Shown piece after piece: positions 6,901 through 14,500 of a stretch of 15,264 nucleotides of DNA. The position numbers and the translations under genes are program-made. Location of the stretch: assembly GCA_003650585.1 (NCBI GenBank), contig QMQS01000011.1, positions 1 to 15,264 of the forward strand. The letters run 5' to 3'. The notes beneath the pieces are model-generated. The model worked only from the letters and a program-made list of their open reading frames with translations. It did not search any database and had not been told where the DNA came from. The stretch comes from Candidatus Woesearchaeota archaeon (GTDB taxonomy: Archaea; Nanobdellota; Nanobdellia; Woesearchaeales; B29-G15). The stretch's first letter is position 1. The number at the start of each line of letters is the position of its first letter.

Positions 6901-8497
6901 GGTGAACAATGCTCAGAACAATTTTACGGTGTCTGGGCTCAACGGCACATACTCTTGGGCAGTGAGGTGTTATGATAACACTACATACTTTATGATGAAC
7001 CAAACATCTAACAGAAGCTTGTATGTTGATTTGGATGAACCAATACCAAGCATAGAAACTCAGAACAAGACCTGGTTTAATACCCAAACCCCTAGCATTG
7101 ATTTCAATATCACCGACAACATGGCGCCAACCCTTAGCTATGAATTCTATGTTGACTCAACTGCTAACAAGAACGGCAGTGTTACGGCTGGGGTCTCAAC
7201 ATCAACCACTCTCAACCCCATAAGCGAGGGTCAGCACGCTATCGTTCTTGAAGCCACAGACCTTGCCGGTAATTCACAGAATTCCTCTACCACTATAATT
7301 TATGTTGACACCCATGCACCCTGGGTTGAATTGAATTACCCCCCAAACGGTAATGAGTCAGAGTCAGTGCACGTTGAGTTTAATTTCACGGTTTACGACC
7401 AACTTTCAGAGAATTTCACATGTCAGCTAACAGTGGACGGGAGTGTTGTGAGTACGGTTAATGCCACAAATGCTACCCCAAAGATTGTTAACTATACGGT
7501 TTCACCGGGTTTGCACTGGTGGAATGTAACCTGCTTTGACCTCGCCAATAACCAAAATACCAGCGCAACCTGGAACTTCACTGCCCCTGCCCCTGACCTG
7601 GTTATTAAGAGCGAGTGGATAACCTTCAATGAATCCAACCTTGAGGAGAATCACAATATTACGATAAATGTTACAATTGCCAATTATGGTGGCACAAATG
7701 CCACAAATGCTGTGGTGCAGTTCTTTGATGGTGACCCAGATAACGGTGGTGTGCAAATCAATGGCAACAAGAGCGTTAATGTGACTGCAGGTAGCAACAC
7801 CACCACTTATGTAATTTGGCAGCCCAGCATTGGTGTGCACAATATCTATGTGCTGGTAGACCCGCCCTTGGCAACAAACGGCTCGATTATTGAGTTGAAT
7901 GAGTCTAACAACATAGCCAACACAACAGTACAGGTGGTTGCTTGGCACTATATTGTGGGTAATGTAACTGGGGATCTTGAGGTTGCAGACTCAAGCTACA
8001 ACATAACATTCCGCTGGGCTGAGCTACGCACAAACAACACCAATATCTACGCAGCAGACTCTGATAGCAATATCAACTGGGACGAGTTGGCAGCAATAAG
8101 TAAGAACACAACAGGTGGCTATACTGGGGATGATTTTGAGGAGATAGACACGAGGTTGGGCACTAGTGGTTTCCTAGACTCGGTGAATGCCACATTCACT
8201 TCCAATGGTCAGCCCAGAGCCTACAGTAACTTTACTGTATACGGTAAAGCAATCTTGGATGTGCCTGTTGTCAATACCACCAACACCTCTGCATTTGTTA
8301 CGGGGATACTTTGGGATTATGGGGATGGCGGCGTAGAGTACAATGGCTCGCAGGATATCGTGTTTATTACAAAAACCAACCTAAACACCACAGGGGCTTA
8401 CGGCAGGTATGATTTTGAACTGAAGATACCTGCACAGTTAAGGGGCTATGTTTCACCAGACAACGAGGTGGCCCTTTACCTTGAACTAACAGGATGA
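899..8497 (+). CDS. Giant secreted Ig-repeat surface protein 1 (CARDB-containing, ~2532 aa)
   Basis: This is a predicted exported surface protein of about 270 kDa before glycosylation. From the ATG at 899: signal peptide (residues ~1-29, core IVIVCFALALALIIG); two beta-rich Ig-like domains (~30-200); a conserved motif block (284-350, SFAIDPT, then LYKCKDYNFS, then LTPEDPLWSE); a beta-sandwich ending in WINYTWNYT (~351-513); Ig repeats 1-2 (514-707); a beta-rich insert (708-998); Ig repeats 3-15 (999-2232); a CARDB-like domain (2233-2347); and a conserved C-terminal domain (2348-2532). Most Ig repeats carry two cysteines, probably a disulfide, and 8-10 N-X-S/T sequons each. There is no C-terminal hydrophobic anchor, LPXTG or PGF motif. 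The frame opens further to a TTG at 875 (2540 aa), but the ribosome binding site favours 899. It ends in TGA overlapping the start of giant protein 2, its paralogue at both ends. Adhesin, fibre or envelope component are all possible. No enzymatic motif was seen. Confidence 0.9.
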   Translation: MMGRIGFEPIVIVCFALALALIIGSNFTSGLIVKVSKEEFAVNELVPILVENYTPQDSGALLILRTGNHSSFREIEGNGRYLFSPKATGEYSIEVLHSGVFKKFGGFTVLGSQVSYHNLGGFLNKHVFELGDIVSLVLNNVTGYKGEINLKIKSPSSVYSYTGEFDKPIAFIPPEIGEYKIQVSVGGELVGRDWFRVVGARKEHSKGEDSGLSIKIKRSDGGTSFARVYRVVTEATAHTVLRFENGPVKDIDFIGNVEVENRTLFIESVPLSKTPAYLGKPVDSFAIDPTQLNFTEAKITKVAKGRVLYKCKDYNFSAQRCEGRFERVTRLIPGEVYTITLTPEDPLWSELDDTINCSCTASANQLNFGTISCSQFCAINVSVPSNALSGFIREVRYNVTVTIDTDNTAFTNTLHEGKFDHDATDDNSNEVVIGNSTSSTTFTAVWTRTDMDSTGNYSFSKLDCSNWNDGYCTYYIFLATSTDFQAPGKSLKSPSVTIELNWINYTWNYTEPGDVVVQLNYPEHNSYVNSMTITFNFTPSSSSANFTNCTLYTNETSWSVKAYNETITNNASNYITTTFGSEGSFIWNVKCTNENNVSAFSSDNYTLTIDTVSPIVKLESPANNSVWTSSGVVEFVYNVSDTSPISNCSLIINGVVYQTDTSITKDISQAFYQSLQNGIYTWRINCTDEAGNINTSEERVVNVSQEPILWSGKWYEGYTSSFDSIPANITLANNTDGTSNYVYSTINPLTSLTILSAVSNYIDNNGGYIPAGGTINFRAFFSYVDGVRLYTKWRLYKVSDTSSTLICEDSVGEEIPGNDVYTSGSCSPSSEVRIAPEDKLEMILIGDNQHPSQTRTFNHTIDHINSYVDIVSWHNIGFLDVDLVYPTNNVSVLQGENFTVLCNVACSSGECLDIDVVVQYNTSTQAWTNISNSGNIVLNGSSNPQNIGNLSSNNTNVSFNLKGNVVSVNWVRCVANSKFSNASSETIIKVTVQDNAPPAVALSSPSNRTWLNYNTDVVLYFTASDASGLSNCSLYINGVYNQSKGSSQLNNGGLNNFTLASISDGSYNWSVTCWDSNGLSNTSEVWWFYIDTSAPGVVLNAPQNGTVQESYTVTFNFTATDNLATQMLCNLTLDGSIEASNMQANSSELTSVTVSNLALGVHYWNVTCWDNASNQNTSQTWLFNITDNPPVVALYSPANMSWTNNNTVVLYFNASDNDGFQNCTLILNGNKNQTLSSSQIVNGGLNNFTLTNLSDGLYNWTVNCTDTGNFTAQPSEWYFYVDTGLPWVELNSPIDLAQLSSTPVTFNFTAYDSMDSSLTCNITIDGIVSQSGISAQNATPTTQAMSNVNDGFHYWNVTCSDDATNSNISVTRGFNLSEPPQVAQNYPSANQHTLENITFLFTISDNDGFENCSILIDNVIYATKQGSLLNNGAQNNITLYSISEGYHNWSVLCYDNGTYLNSNQTPNIEFVVDDTPPYIVLNFPGNSTSVNSSSVNFNFTGYDNLASQLTCNITISGGRNATGLSLTSGVAYNKTFYNFSNGVYYWNVTCVDQAGKSNISSTYTFNVSVPPQVVLNYPTFEPFWDDTGIDAYFEYIPYSNGNLSNCSLMIDGIVNMTDTTVTEGAINSFETNLSEGYHNWTVRCYDIGGLYGEATPMRYYVDVHAPTITLNTPGNGTTLTSNYVTYNFTAYDNMANNMTCNLTVNDGTGAYVEVANIIVYNATPYNVTKLYHDGNYTWNVTCKDLAKHVNTSATFRFTVEAPPNVTLLKPDNGSWSSVNNVTLTYYAYDPYSLRNCTLWLNGAENATDTDPVNGGNNTFNLTGLSDGLYNWTVSCIDVDFNNYQPPAWNFYVDTKAPWVVLNQPSDGENFSTTTVELNFTPLDGTSTYLICNVTVDSTVVSSNINISNNQSYSLNVSSLNESVHYWNVTCKDIVGFSNVSETRAFNVFVPPQVVLVAPDDGYWSNNPTQVFYFNVSDDTGIFNCSLIINGSINQTKTGSELVNNAQNNFTVSGLNGTYSWAVRCYDNTTYFMMNQTSNRSLYVDLDEPIPSIETQNKTWFNTQTPSIDFNITDNMAPTLSYEFYVDSTANKNGSVTAGVSTSTTLNPISEGQHAIVLEATDLAGNSQNSSTTIIYVDTHAPWVELNYPPNGNESESVHVEFNFTVYDQLSENFTCQLTVDGSVVSTVNATNATPKIVNYTVSPGLHWWNVTCFDLANNQNTSATWNFTAPAPDLVIKSEWITFNESNLEENHNITINVTIANYGGTNATNAVVQFFDGDPDNGGVQINGNKSVNVTAGSNTTTYVIWQPSIGVHNIYVLVDPPLATNGSIIELNESNNIANTTVQVVAWHYIVGNVTGDLEVADSSYNITFRWAELRTNNTNIYAADSDSNINWDELAAISKNTTGGYTGDDFEEIDTRLGTSGFLDSVNATFTSNGQPRAYSNFTVYGKAILDVPVVNTTNTSAFVTGILWDYGDGGVEYNGSQDIVFITKTNLNTTGAYGRYDFELKIPAQLRGYVSPDNEVALYLELTG
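986..2437 (+). other. Conserved N-terminal head of giant protein 1
   Basis: Two Ig-like beta domains, each ending in a GEY-type strand (TGEYSIEVLHSG, then IGEYKIQVSVGG), are followed by the motif block at 1748-1948. That block contains SFAIDPT, LNF, the cysteine pair in LYKCKDYNFSAQRC, PGEVYTITL and TPEDPLWSE. Next comes a ~163-residue beta-rich domain with CSNWNDGYC and the closing WINYTWNYT. The whole order recurs in giant protein 2 at 8554-10038, with the motif block starting at residue 284 here and 283 there. I recall the LYKC...PGE...DP block from other large DPANN surface proteins, though no named family was checked. Confidence 0.75.
2438..3019 (+). repeat. Ig-like repeats 1-2 of giant protein 1
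   Basis: These are two Ig-like units, 2438-2740 (101 aa) and 2741-3019 (93 aa), separated from the main array by a non-Ig insert. Unit 1 has NCTLYTN and WNVKC; unit 2 has NCSLIING and WRINC, then TDEAGN. Both begin with the V-x-L-x-x-P strand typical of the later repeats and keep the two-cysteine pattern. Confidence 0.75.
3020..3892 (+). other. Beta-rich insert (two domains) interrupting the Ig array of giant protein 1
   Basis: About 170 residues (3020-3529, beginning ILWSGKWYEGY) form a beta-rich domain of a different pattern, with one cysteine pair (LICEDS and GSCSPSS) and the sequence SYVDIVSWHNIGF at its end. A second domain of ~119 residues (3536-3892) begins VDLVYPTNN and contains four cysteines (LCNVACSSGEC and WVRC). 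That arrangement resembles a cysteine-rich Ig-like unit I remember from DPANN surface proteins. Neither has a counterpart in giant protein 2 that I can align by eye. Confidence 0.6.
4661..4683 (+). repeat. Exact 23-bp direct repeat, copy 1 (matches 6374-6396)
   Basis: Bases 4661-4683 are identical to 6374-6396 and encode the DGLYNWT segment in A-type units 5 and 11. The flanking bases on both sides differ between copies, so identity stops abruptly. This suggests a short conversion or duplication event, or constraint plus shared codon use. Confidence 0.75.
6374..6396 (+). repeat. Exact 23-bp direct repeat, copy 2 (matches 4661-4683)
   Basis: This is the second copy of the segment coding for DGLYNWT, 1713 bp downstream of the first and at the same position within its Ig unit. 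The spacing is three A-B pairs. Confidence 0.75.
7595..7939 (+). other. CARDB-like domain of giant protein 1
   Basis: This ~115-residue domain begins DLVIKSEWITF and continues with NITINVTIANYGGTNATN, VVQFFDGDP, the strand NVTAGSNTTTYVIW, VLVDPP and ELNESNNIANTTVQV. The order N-x-G at the first loop, VVQF-DG, V-W, VDPP and NE-NN matches the CARDB adhesion-type Ig-fold as I know it. The equivalent in giant protein 2 is 14359-14697. Confidence 0.8.
7940..8494 (+). other. Conserved C-terminal domain of giant protein 1
   Basis: The last 185 residues align with the last 187 of giant protein 2. Shared segments are YAADSDSNINW, the SKNTTGGYTGDDFEE segment, the stretch from PVVN through TSAFVTGILWDYGDGG, QDIVFI, YGRYDFELKIPAQLR, and a last strand ALYLELTG at the very C-terminus. 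There is no hydrophobic anchor or basic tail. Conservation exceeds that of the repeats, so it may serve in surface retention, secretion or assembly; this is inference. I recall related termini in other DPANN giant proteins, but no named family. Confidence 0.7.
8494..8497 (+). promoter_or_regulatory. ATGA overlap coupling the two giant genes
   Basis: The ATG of giant protein 2 (8494-8496) overlaps the TGA of giant protein 1 (8495-8497). The bases immediately before are AGG with no spacing, and the nearest longer purine-rich site (GAGGTG, 8465-8470) is 23 bases away. Independent initiation therefore looks weak and re-initiation by the terminating ribosome is likely. This would tie the output of the second protein to the first. 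Confidence 0.7.
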
Positions 8498-8553
8498 TAA
8501 AGAGGGCATTATATTGGACAATAGCATTGTTGATGGTTAGTTATGTAGCCTCA
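8494..8553 (+). other. Signal peptide of giant protein 2
   Basis: MIKRALYWTIALLMVSYVAS is a classical Sec signal with two basic residues, a ~13-residue hydrophobic core and small residues at the predicted cleavage site (Val-Ala-Ser before Gly-Leu). It indicates that the protein is exported independently of giant protein 1. Confidence 0.85.
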
Positions 8554-11500
8554 GGTTTGGTGTATCTTGAAAACTCCACTTATGTGATGGGGGAGCCAGT
8601 GATAATCCAAATTGAAACAAGCAACCTCTCAGGGCTTTGGCTTAACCTTACTAGACCAGATAATACAGCCACAAAGATTAGAGTTTATTCAAAGCAACTT
8701 GCTTACCTACCACCTCTCCCTGGAGAGTACTCGATTGGTGTGTATGGCAACAACGGCATTGGTGAAGAGCGAGCATTCTCCGTAGTGGCAGACCAATTTG
8801 AGATTCAGGAGGGTGAAGCCAACTCAACAAAACACGTTTCATTGACACAGAGAGAGTATTGTTTGGGTGACGTAGTGGAGATTAGAATTGGGCCTAGTGA
8901 TGCGAGGGTTGTTGTTAGAACCCCGGATGGGACTTACCATTCCTCTGGCAGGGCAAACTCTTTGCTTAGGTTCTATCCAAAATCACTTGGCAATTATACT
9001 CTGGAGGCATACACTACAAACAGTAATCAGCTTACCCTGCACTTTTCAGTGCTTGATTGCTCTTCTCAAACTGATGCGGCAAGAGACAAGAGAATTGAGG
9101 TTAGAAAACTAAGGAAATCAGAGGGTGTTATAAGCCCTATACTGAAGAGCTTAATCGGACTTATTGGCATACCCCCAAGACAAGAGAGCTCTAATTACTT
9201 CGTGGCTGCAAAATTCCTTAATACAAACATCACGTTCTTCAATGTTACTAATGGAGCGAGGTTTGAGACTCTAATTAGACAGGGCATAGAGAGAGTTCCA
9301 AACCACAAGGTATGCATAAGGGGCAAGAGGGTTGTTGAGAGTTTCGCAATAGACCCCACTCGATTCAATTTTTCATCTGCTGTGATTACAAGGAGGGCAA
9401 GAGGCAGATACCTATACAAGTGTGTTGATTACAACTTTTCAACTCAGGAGTGCTATGGTAATTTTGAGAAGATAATGGACCTAACACCAGGCGAGCAATA
9501 CACCATACTGCTGACACCAGAGGACCCCTTGTATTCTGAGGTGAATGACACTTATTACATACGGTGCTATGGCTCAGCCACCACTTCTCCTGGGGCGAGC
9601 TCTCAAGCAACTGCAGTGTGTAGCAACTTTACTTTGGTTAGAATAAATGTACCAAGTGGGGCAATAGACGGCTTTGTGCAGAGGATGTACTACAATGTCA
9701 CTGTTAATCTGGATACTAGTGGTACGCCAGTGAGCGCTGACCACGAGGCAGAGCTTGACAATGACCAGGTAGAGGACAATCTAAATGAGCAGATAATAGG
9801 AAGCTCAACTTCCACTTCAAGTTTCAATGAGATGTGGAGTAGGGTTGATCTCCCTAGCACTGGTACAGATGCTTTCACAAAGGATACTTGCTCCAACTGG
9901 GCTCAGGGCTATTGCGAGTGGTATGTTCACATAAGCTCCTCTTTTACTTTCTCTGGTAGTAGGAAGACTGGTTCTACAGAGATGTATATCAACTGGATAA
10001 ACTACACATGGAATTACACTATAGATACACAACCACCAGAGCTGGTGCTTGTGGCCCCTGCTGATGGTGTGTATCTCAACTCAGCCACAGTTAGTTTTAG
10101 TTTTAATGTGTCCGACAACTTAGGGATAAGCAACTGCAGTTTGATTGTTGATGGGGCACTCAACAAAACAAACACCTCAATAACCAACAATGCCACGAAC
10201 TACATAACCTCAACTCTGACGGAAGGCACGCATACATGGTCAATAAATTGTACAGACACTGCTGGCAATATAAATGCCTCTCCCCAAAGAACACTGTATC
10301 TTGACACAATTGCCCCATATGTTGCCTATAACCCCGGTACCCCACCCAACAACTCATACCTTGCCCAGGACTGGATACTCGTCAATATTACTGCCACTGA
10401 TACAAACAAGGACACAGTGAGGCTTGAATGGCAGGGCGTAAACGAGAGTTTTGATAATGTGGCTGGGGATATATACTGGGAGAACAAGACAGCTTTAACA
10501 GATGGTGTTTATTCTTTTATGGTTTATGTGAATGACTCTGCTGGGAATCTCAATTACACTGAGGAGAGGGTTGTTACTTTGGATACTTTGGAGCCAGATG
10601 TGAGCTTGAACTACCCCACATCCACTTGGATTAATAATAACTCAATTGTGTTTAGGTACACCCCAACCGACGCTAATCTCGGCAATTGCTCACTCTGGGG
10701 GAACTGGTCTGGGTGGCACAAGAACCAGACTCAGGAGGCAACGAGTGGCGTGGAGAACTCTTTCTCTCAGATTAACCTAAGCGACGGCCATTACAAATGG
10801 AATGTACAATGCTTTGACCTTGCAAATAACGAGGGGTGGGCTGAGAGCAACATAAGTTTTTACCTTGATACTAATGCACCCATCATTAATCTTGAATCAC
10901 CTGAAAACGACTCTGTGTGGAACACTTCAAACACAGTGGTATTTAACTTTAATGTCTCGGATAACTTTGATAACATAACCCAATGCGAGCTATTTGTTGA
11001 TGACATTTTAAAGGACACTATGAGCAATCCCCAGCAGGGCACAACTCTCAACTTTACACTTTTGCTGGACAATGGTAACTATCTTTGGTATATCAACTGC
11101 ACCGATGCTGCTAATAATGAGGGTAAGTCTGATGTTTACTCTTTGCAAGTGAATCTCTCAGAGGACACAGTGGGTCCCACTATCACCCTGAATTCTCCAG
11201 CTCATGACGGCTATTTAAACACCACCACTGTTACTTTTGTTTACACACCACAGGATTCAACTGGGATTGAGAACTGTACCCTTTATATTAATGGACAAGA
11301 GAATGGCACAGACACCTCTGTGGCAAACAACCAGCAGAATAATTTTACAAGGGTTTTGACAGAGAGTAGCTACACTTGGAATATCACTTGTTACGACAAC
11401 TCCACAAACCACAATCTTGGTGCAAGTGAAACAAGGAACTTCACAGTAGACACAACACCTCCGAGCCCATTCCAGCTCGTCTCACCACTGAATAATTCTT

Positions 11501-14500
11501 TTAGCAGTGAGGTAACCCTCACACTGAATTGGACCAACACATCGGAGCTACACTTTTCGAATTACACTATAGAGATTTCTGAGGTGTCTAGTTTCTCTTA
11601 TATTAACTACACCTACACTACTTTTCCTATCACAAACACCTCAAAGCAGGTCTCTTTAGTGGAGAACAATGTTTGGTATTGGAGGGTCACTGCTTATGAC
11701 CTCGCTGGCAATTCATATACAACCTCAACTTTCAAGTACACCATAGACACTTTACCTCCCACTATATCCTTAATATCCCCGCTAAATGACACCTGGTCTT
11801 CCTCTTCGGATATTAAATTTAATTTTACTGTATCTGAAAACTTTTATCTAGCAGAGTGCTACCTTGTGCTCAATGACAATGCCAACGAGACGCTTGAGAG
11901 CCCTATCAACAACCAAGAGAATTCAATACAAGTGACAGGGCTAAGCAGTGGAGTATACTGGTGGACTGTAAACTGCACGGATAATGCCTCCAACACAGGC
12001 ACAAATTCCTCATTGAGAAAGTTAACAGTGGACACTTTAGCCCCTATGGTTCACTCTTATGAAGCAGCACCCGAATCTGTCGACCTAGGCGAACAGGTTA
12101 ACATAACTGTTAATGTGACTGATAATTTCAATATGGATTCTGTTGTTGCAGAGGTCCATCAGCCACAGGATGCCTCTGTGGTTAACTATACAATGGATCT
12201 TCTGAGCGGTAGTATCTACAATCTCACCTACACGAATACCACACTACGTGGCACCTACACAGTATACATATACGCAAGTGATTCACTGGGTAATGTTAAT
12301 ATCTCTGGGCCCTATTACTTCTATGTTGTTGCGGGCATATCAACAAACAAGCAATATTACGATAGGGGAGAGGTAGTAAACATAACCGGCGCAGGGTTTG
12401 ATCCAAATGATAATATAACCCTTGATATAAGGGACCCATACAATGTTTCTGTGAGTGGCTATCCTCAAACACTTTTGGCTGATGGGACTGGAGGGTTTGA
12501 GCATATATGGACTGTACCCACAGAGCTGAGTTGGCCACTGGGCAACCATACGATTAGGGCTTACGATACTTTCGCTCCCTCACAATCTGGTGAGGACTGG
12601 GTGATGGTGGTGTTGAAACCAGACTCTGCAGCAAAGTGGGACAAGAATGTGGTTGGGGGTGATGTCTTAGCAGAGGTAAACGAGTCAGATGAACTTAGAA
12701 CCACGATAGTCACCACAGCATTTGAGGATTATGTGGAGATGAACTGGGATAACAACACACCAGTTGGGAGGGCCCTCCATAGGATTACATTCTACTTCCA
12801 ACACTATGAGAGCACCCCTTATAATGTATTTATAACCTGGTTGAACAATTCAGTTTGGGTTGATGTGTGCACTGTCACTTATAGGTCGTCAGAGGGGTTT
12901 GACAAATGCGAGCTTACTTCGCTCATCCCCACGAGCACAATGGCGAGCAACATTACACTAAGAGTGACAGATAAGGATAACCTTGGGAGCAGTATAGGGT
13001 CTTGGGTCAATCTGAATTTCGCTTACATCTTGCTTGAGTATTCCGCTCTAGAAACAGACAAAAGCATCTACGAGCAGGGCGAAACAGCGACCATCTCTGG
13101 CTCAAGATGGCCTGCTAATGCCAATATAACCATTCTTGTTGAGAAACCTAATGGGACAAATGACACTTGGAGCTGCATCTCAACGAGTGATGGAACCTTT
13201 GATGAGCCCTATGACATTGCCTATGATGCTCCTCTTGGACAGTTCAATGTTTCTGCCTTCGTAACTGATAACCCTGAAGGAAAGGAGAGGACCGAGTTCC
13301 AGGTAATCAGGAGGCCTGTTGGGATATCCACAGATAGGGTTTACTATGAGAGGGGCCAAACTGTTCAGATTACAGGGTACGGTTTCTCTCCAAATAACAA
13401 TGTTACTTTGCATATAATAGATAAGTACAGTAACCATGCCCCTGGCTTTCCCCTAAACGTTACCTCTAGTGCAGATGAGAACGGCACCATAGCATACAAT
13501 TGGACTATCCCTTCCCTTCTTAACCTTACTTTGGGGTATTACCTTATTACGGCGAATGACACCAACTACTCCAACCTCGCCAACAGGACGAATATATATG
13601 TTGTGCTGAAGCCAGACTCGGCTGAAAGGGTGGAAAACTCTGTTTCAAGCAATGTGCTTTCTGAATTAAATGACACTGATGATACCTACGCCTCACTAAC
13701 AACTTATGACACTGTAGAGGACTATATTCAACTCAATTTTTCAGGTAATATGCCCAGCAATTATATGTTGACCAATGCTTGGCTCGTGTTGGAACACCAC
13801 GAAGTACAGAATTTTGATTTGGTTGTTGATGTTTACAAGGAAGGGGCTTGGAGCTATGCCTGTAAGCTTCCATATTTAACTAGCGAGTCAACCAACAACT
13901 GCAGTCTATCAGCTGTGGTGGACCATGTGAGTGTGGCTGAGCCACTCCTCTTGAGGGTAACAGACAACAACTCTGATAGTTTTGCAAGTGGTAGTGTGTG
14001 GACTTACATTGACTTTGCTTATCTGGAGCTCAACTTTACCCCAGATAACATAAACCCAGAGGTTAGAGACCTAAGCCCTGTGGCTAGTCAGGAGTTTAAT
14101 TATAGCACCAATGTGACTATCTCAGCGAACATATCAGACAATGTTTACATTGATAGAGTCTATGCTAATGTGAGTTGGGCTACAGGGAACCAGCTTGTAG
14201 AATTGGTGGCAAAGCAAGTCGATAGTTTGGGCAATGGTATTTATGAGGGGAATTTTAGTAATACTACCTATTTGGGAAGATACAACTACACCTTGATTGT
14301 TAACGACACATCAAACAATTTGAACAACACTGAAACCTCTTACTTCTATGTGGTGGGCATTGATTTGGTGGTTAATGCCACCTCGTTGAGTTTTCCAAAT
14401 CAGGTAGTGGAGTTTTCCATCCAGCAGTTGAATGCCACTGTGTACAACCTCGGGAATAAGAATGCAACCGATGTAGTGGTTCAGTTTTATGAGGGCAACT

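Larger units (their letters stand above)
3893..7594 (+). repeat. Alternating A/B Ig-like repeat array of giant protein 1 (13 units)
   Basis: Unit boundaries (first base): 3893 A, 4184 B, 4469 A, 4757 B, 5039 A, 5330 B, 5612 A, 5897 B, 6188 A, 6470 B, 6752 A, 7043 X, 7322 B; the end is 7594. Units are 91-97 residues. Type A carries NC[ST] at the first cysteine, a Gly/Asn-rich turn before NFTL, and usually NW[ST]-x-x-x-C at the second. It mostly ends in FYVDT-x-[AL]P. Type B carries C-N-x-T at the first cysteine (CQLT in the last) and WNVTC at the second, and mostly ends in FN[VIL]-x-x-PP. Unit X at 7043-7321 has no cysteines. The A-B pair length is 564-576 bp. Confidence 0.85.

Noticed and set aside
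6716..7087. Antisense open frame of 123 codons
   Set aside because: It spans the boundary of Ig units on the opposite strand, with no recognisable motif. Long antisense frames are expected opposite this codon composition.
3893..7594. CRISPR-like or satellite DNA repeat
   Set aside because: The periodicity of ~285/570 bp is in-frame protein-domain repetition with diverged DNA; there are no short identical repeats with unique spacers.
7502..7948. Antisense open frame of 148 codons
   Set aside because: It lies opposite a well-supported CARDB and Ig region, has no domain-like features or ribosome binding site, and its composition reads as the complement of Thr/Asn-rich coding sequence.
8494..8497. 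One giant gene broken in two by a frameshift or stop
   Set aside because: The second frame opens with its own complete signal peptide and a full head, and the first ends with a complete tail domain, so these are two intact paralogues.
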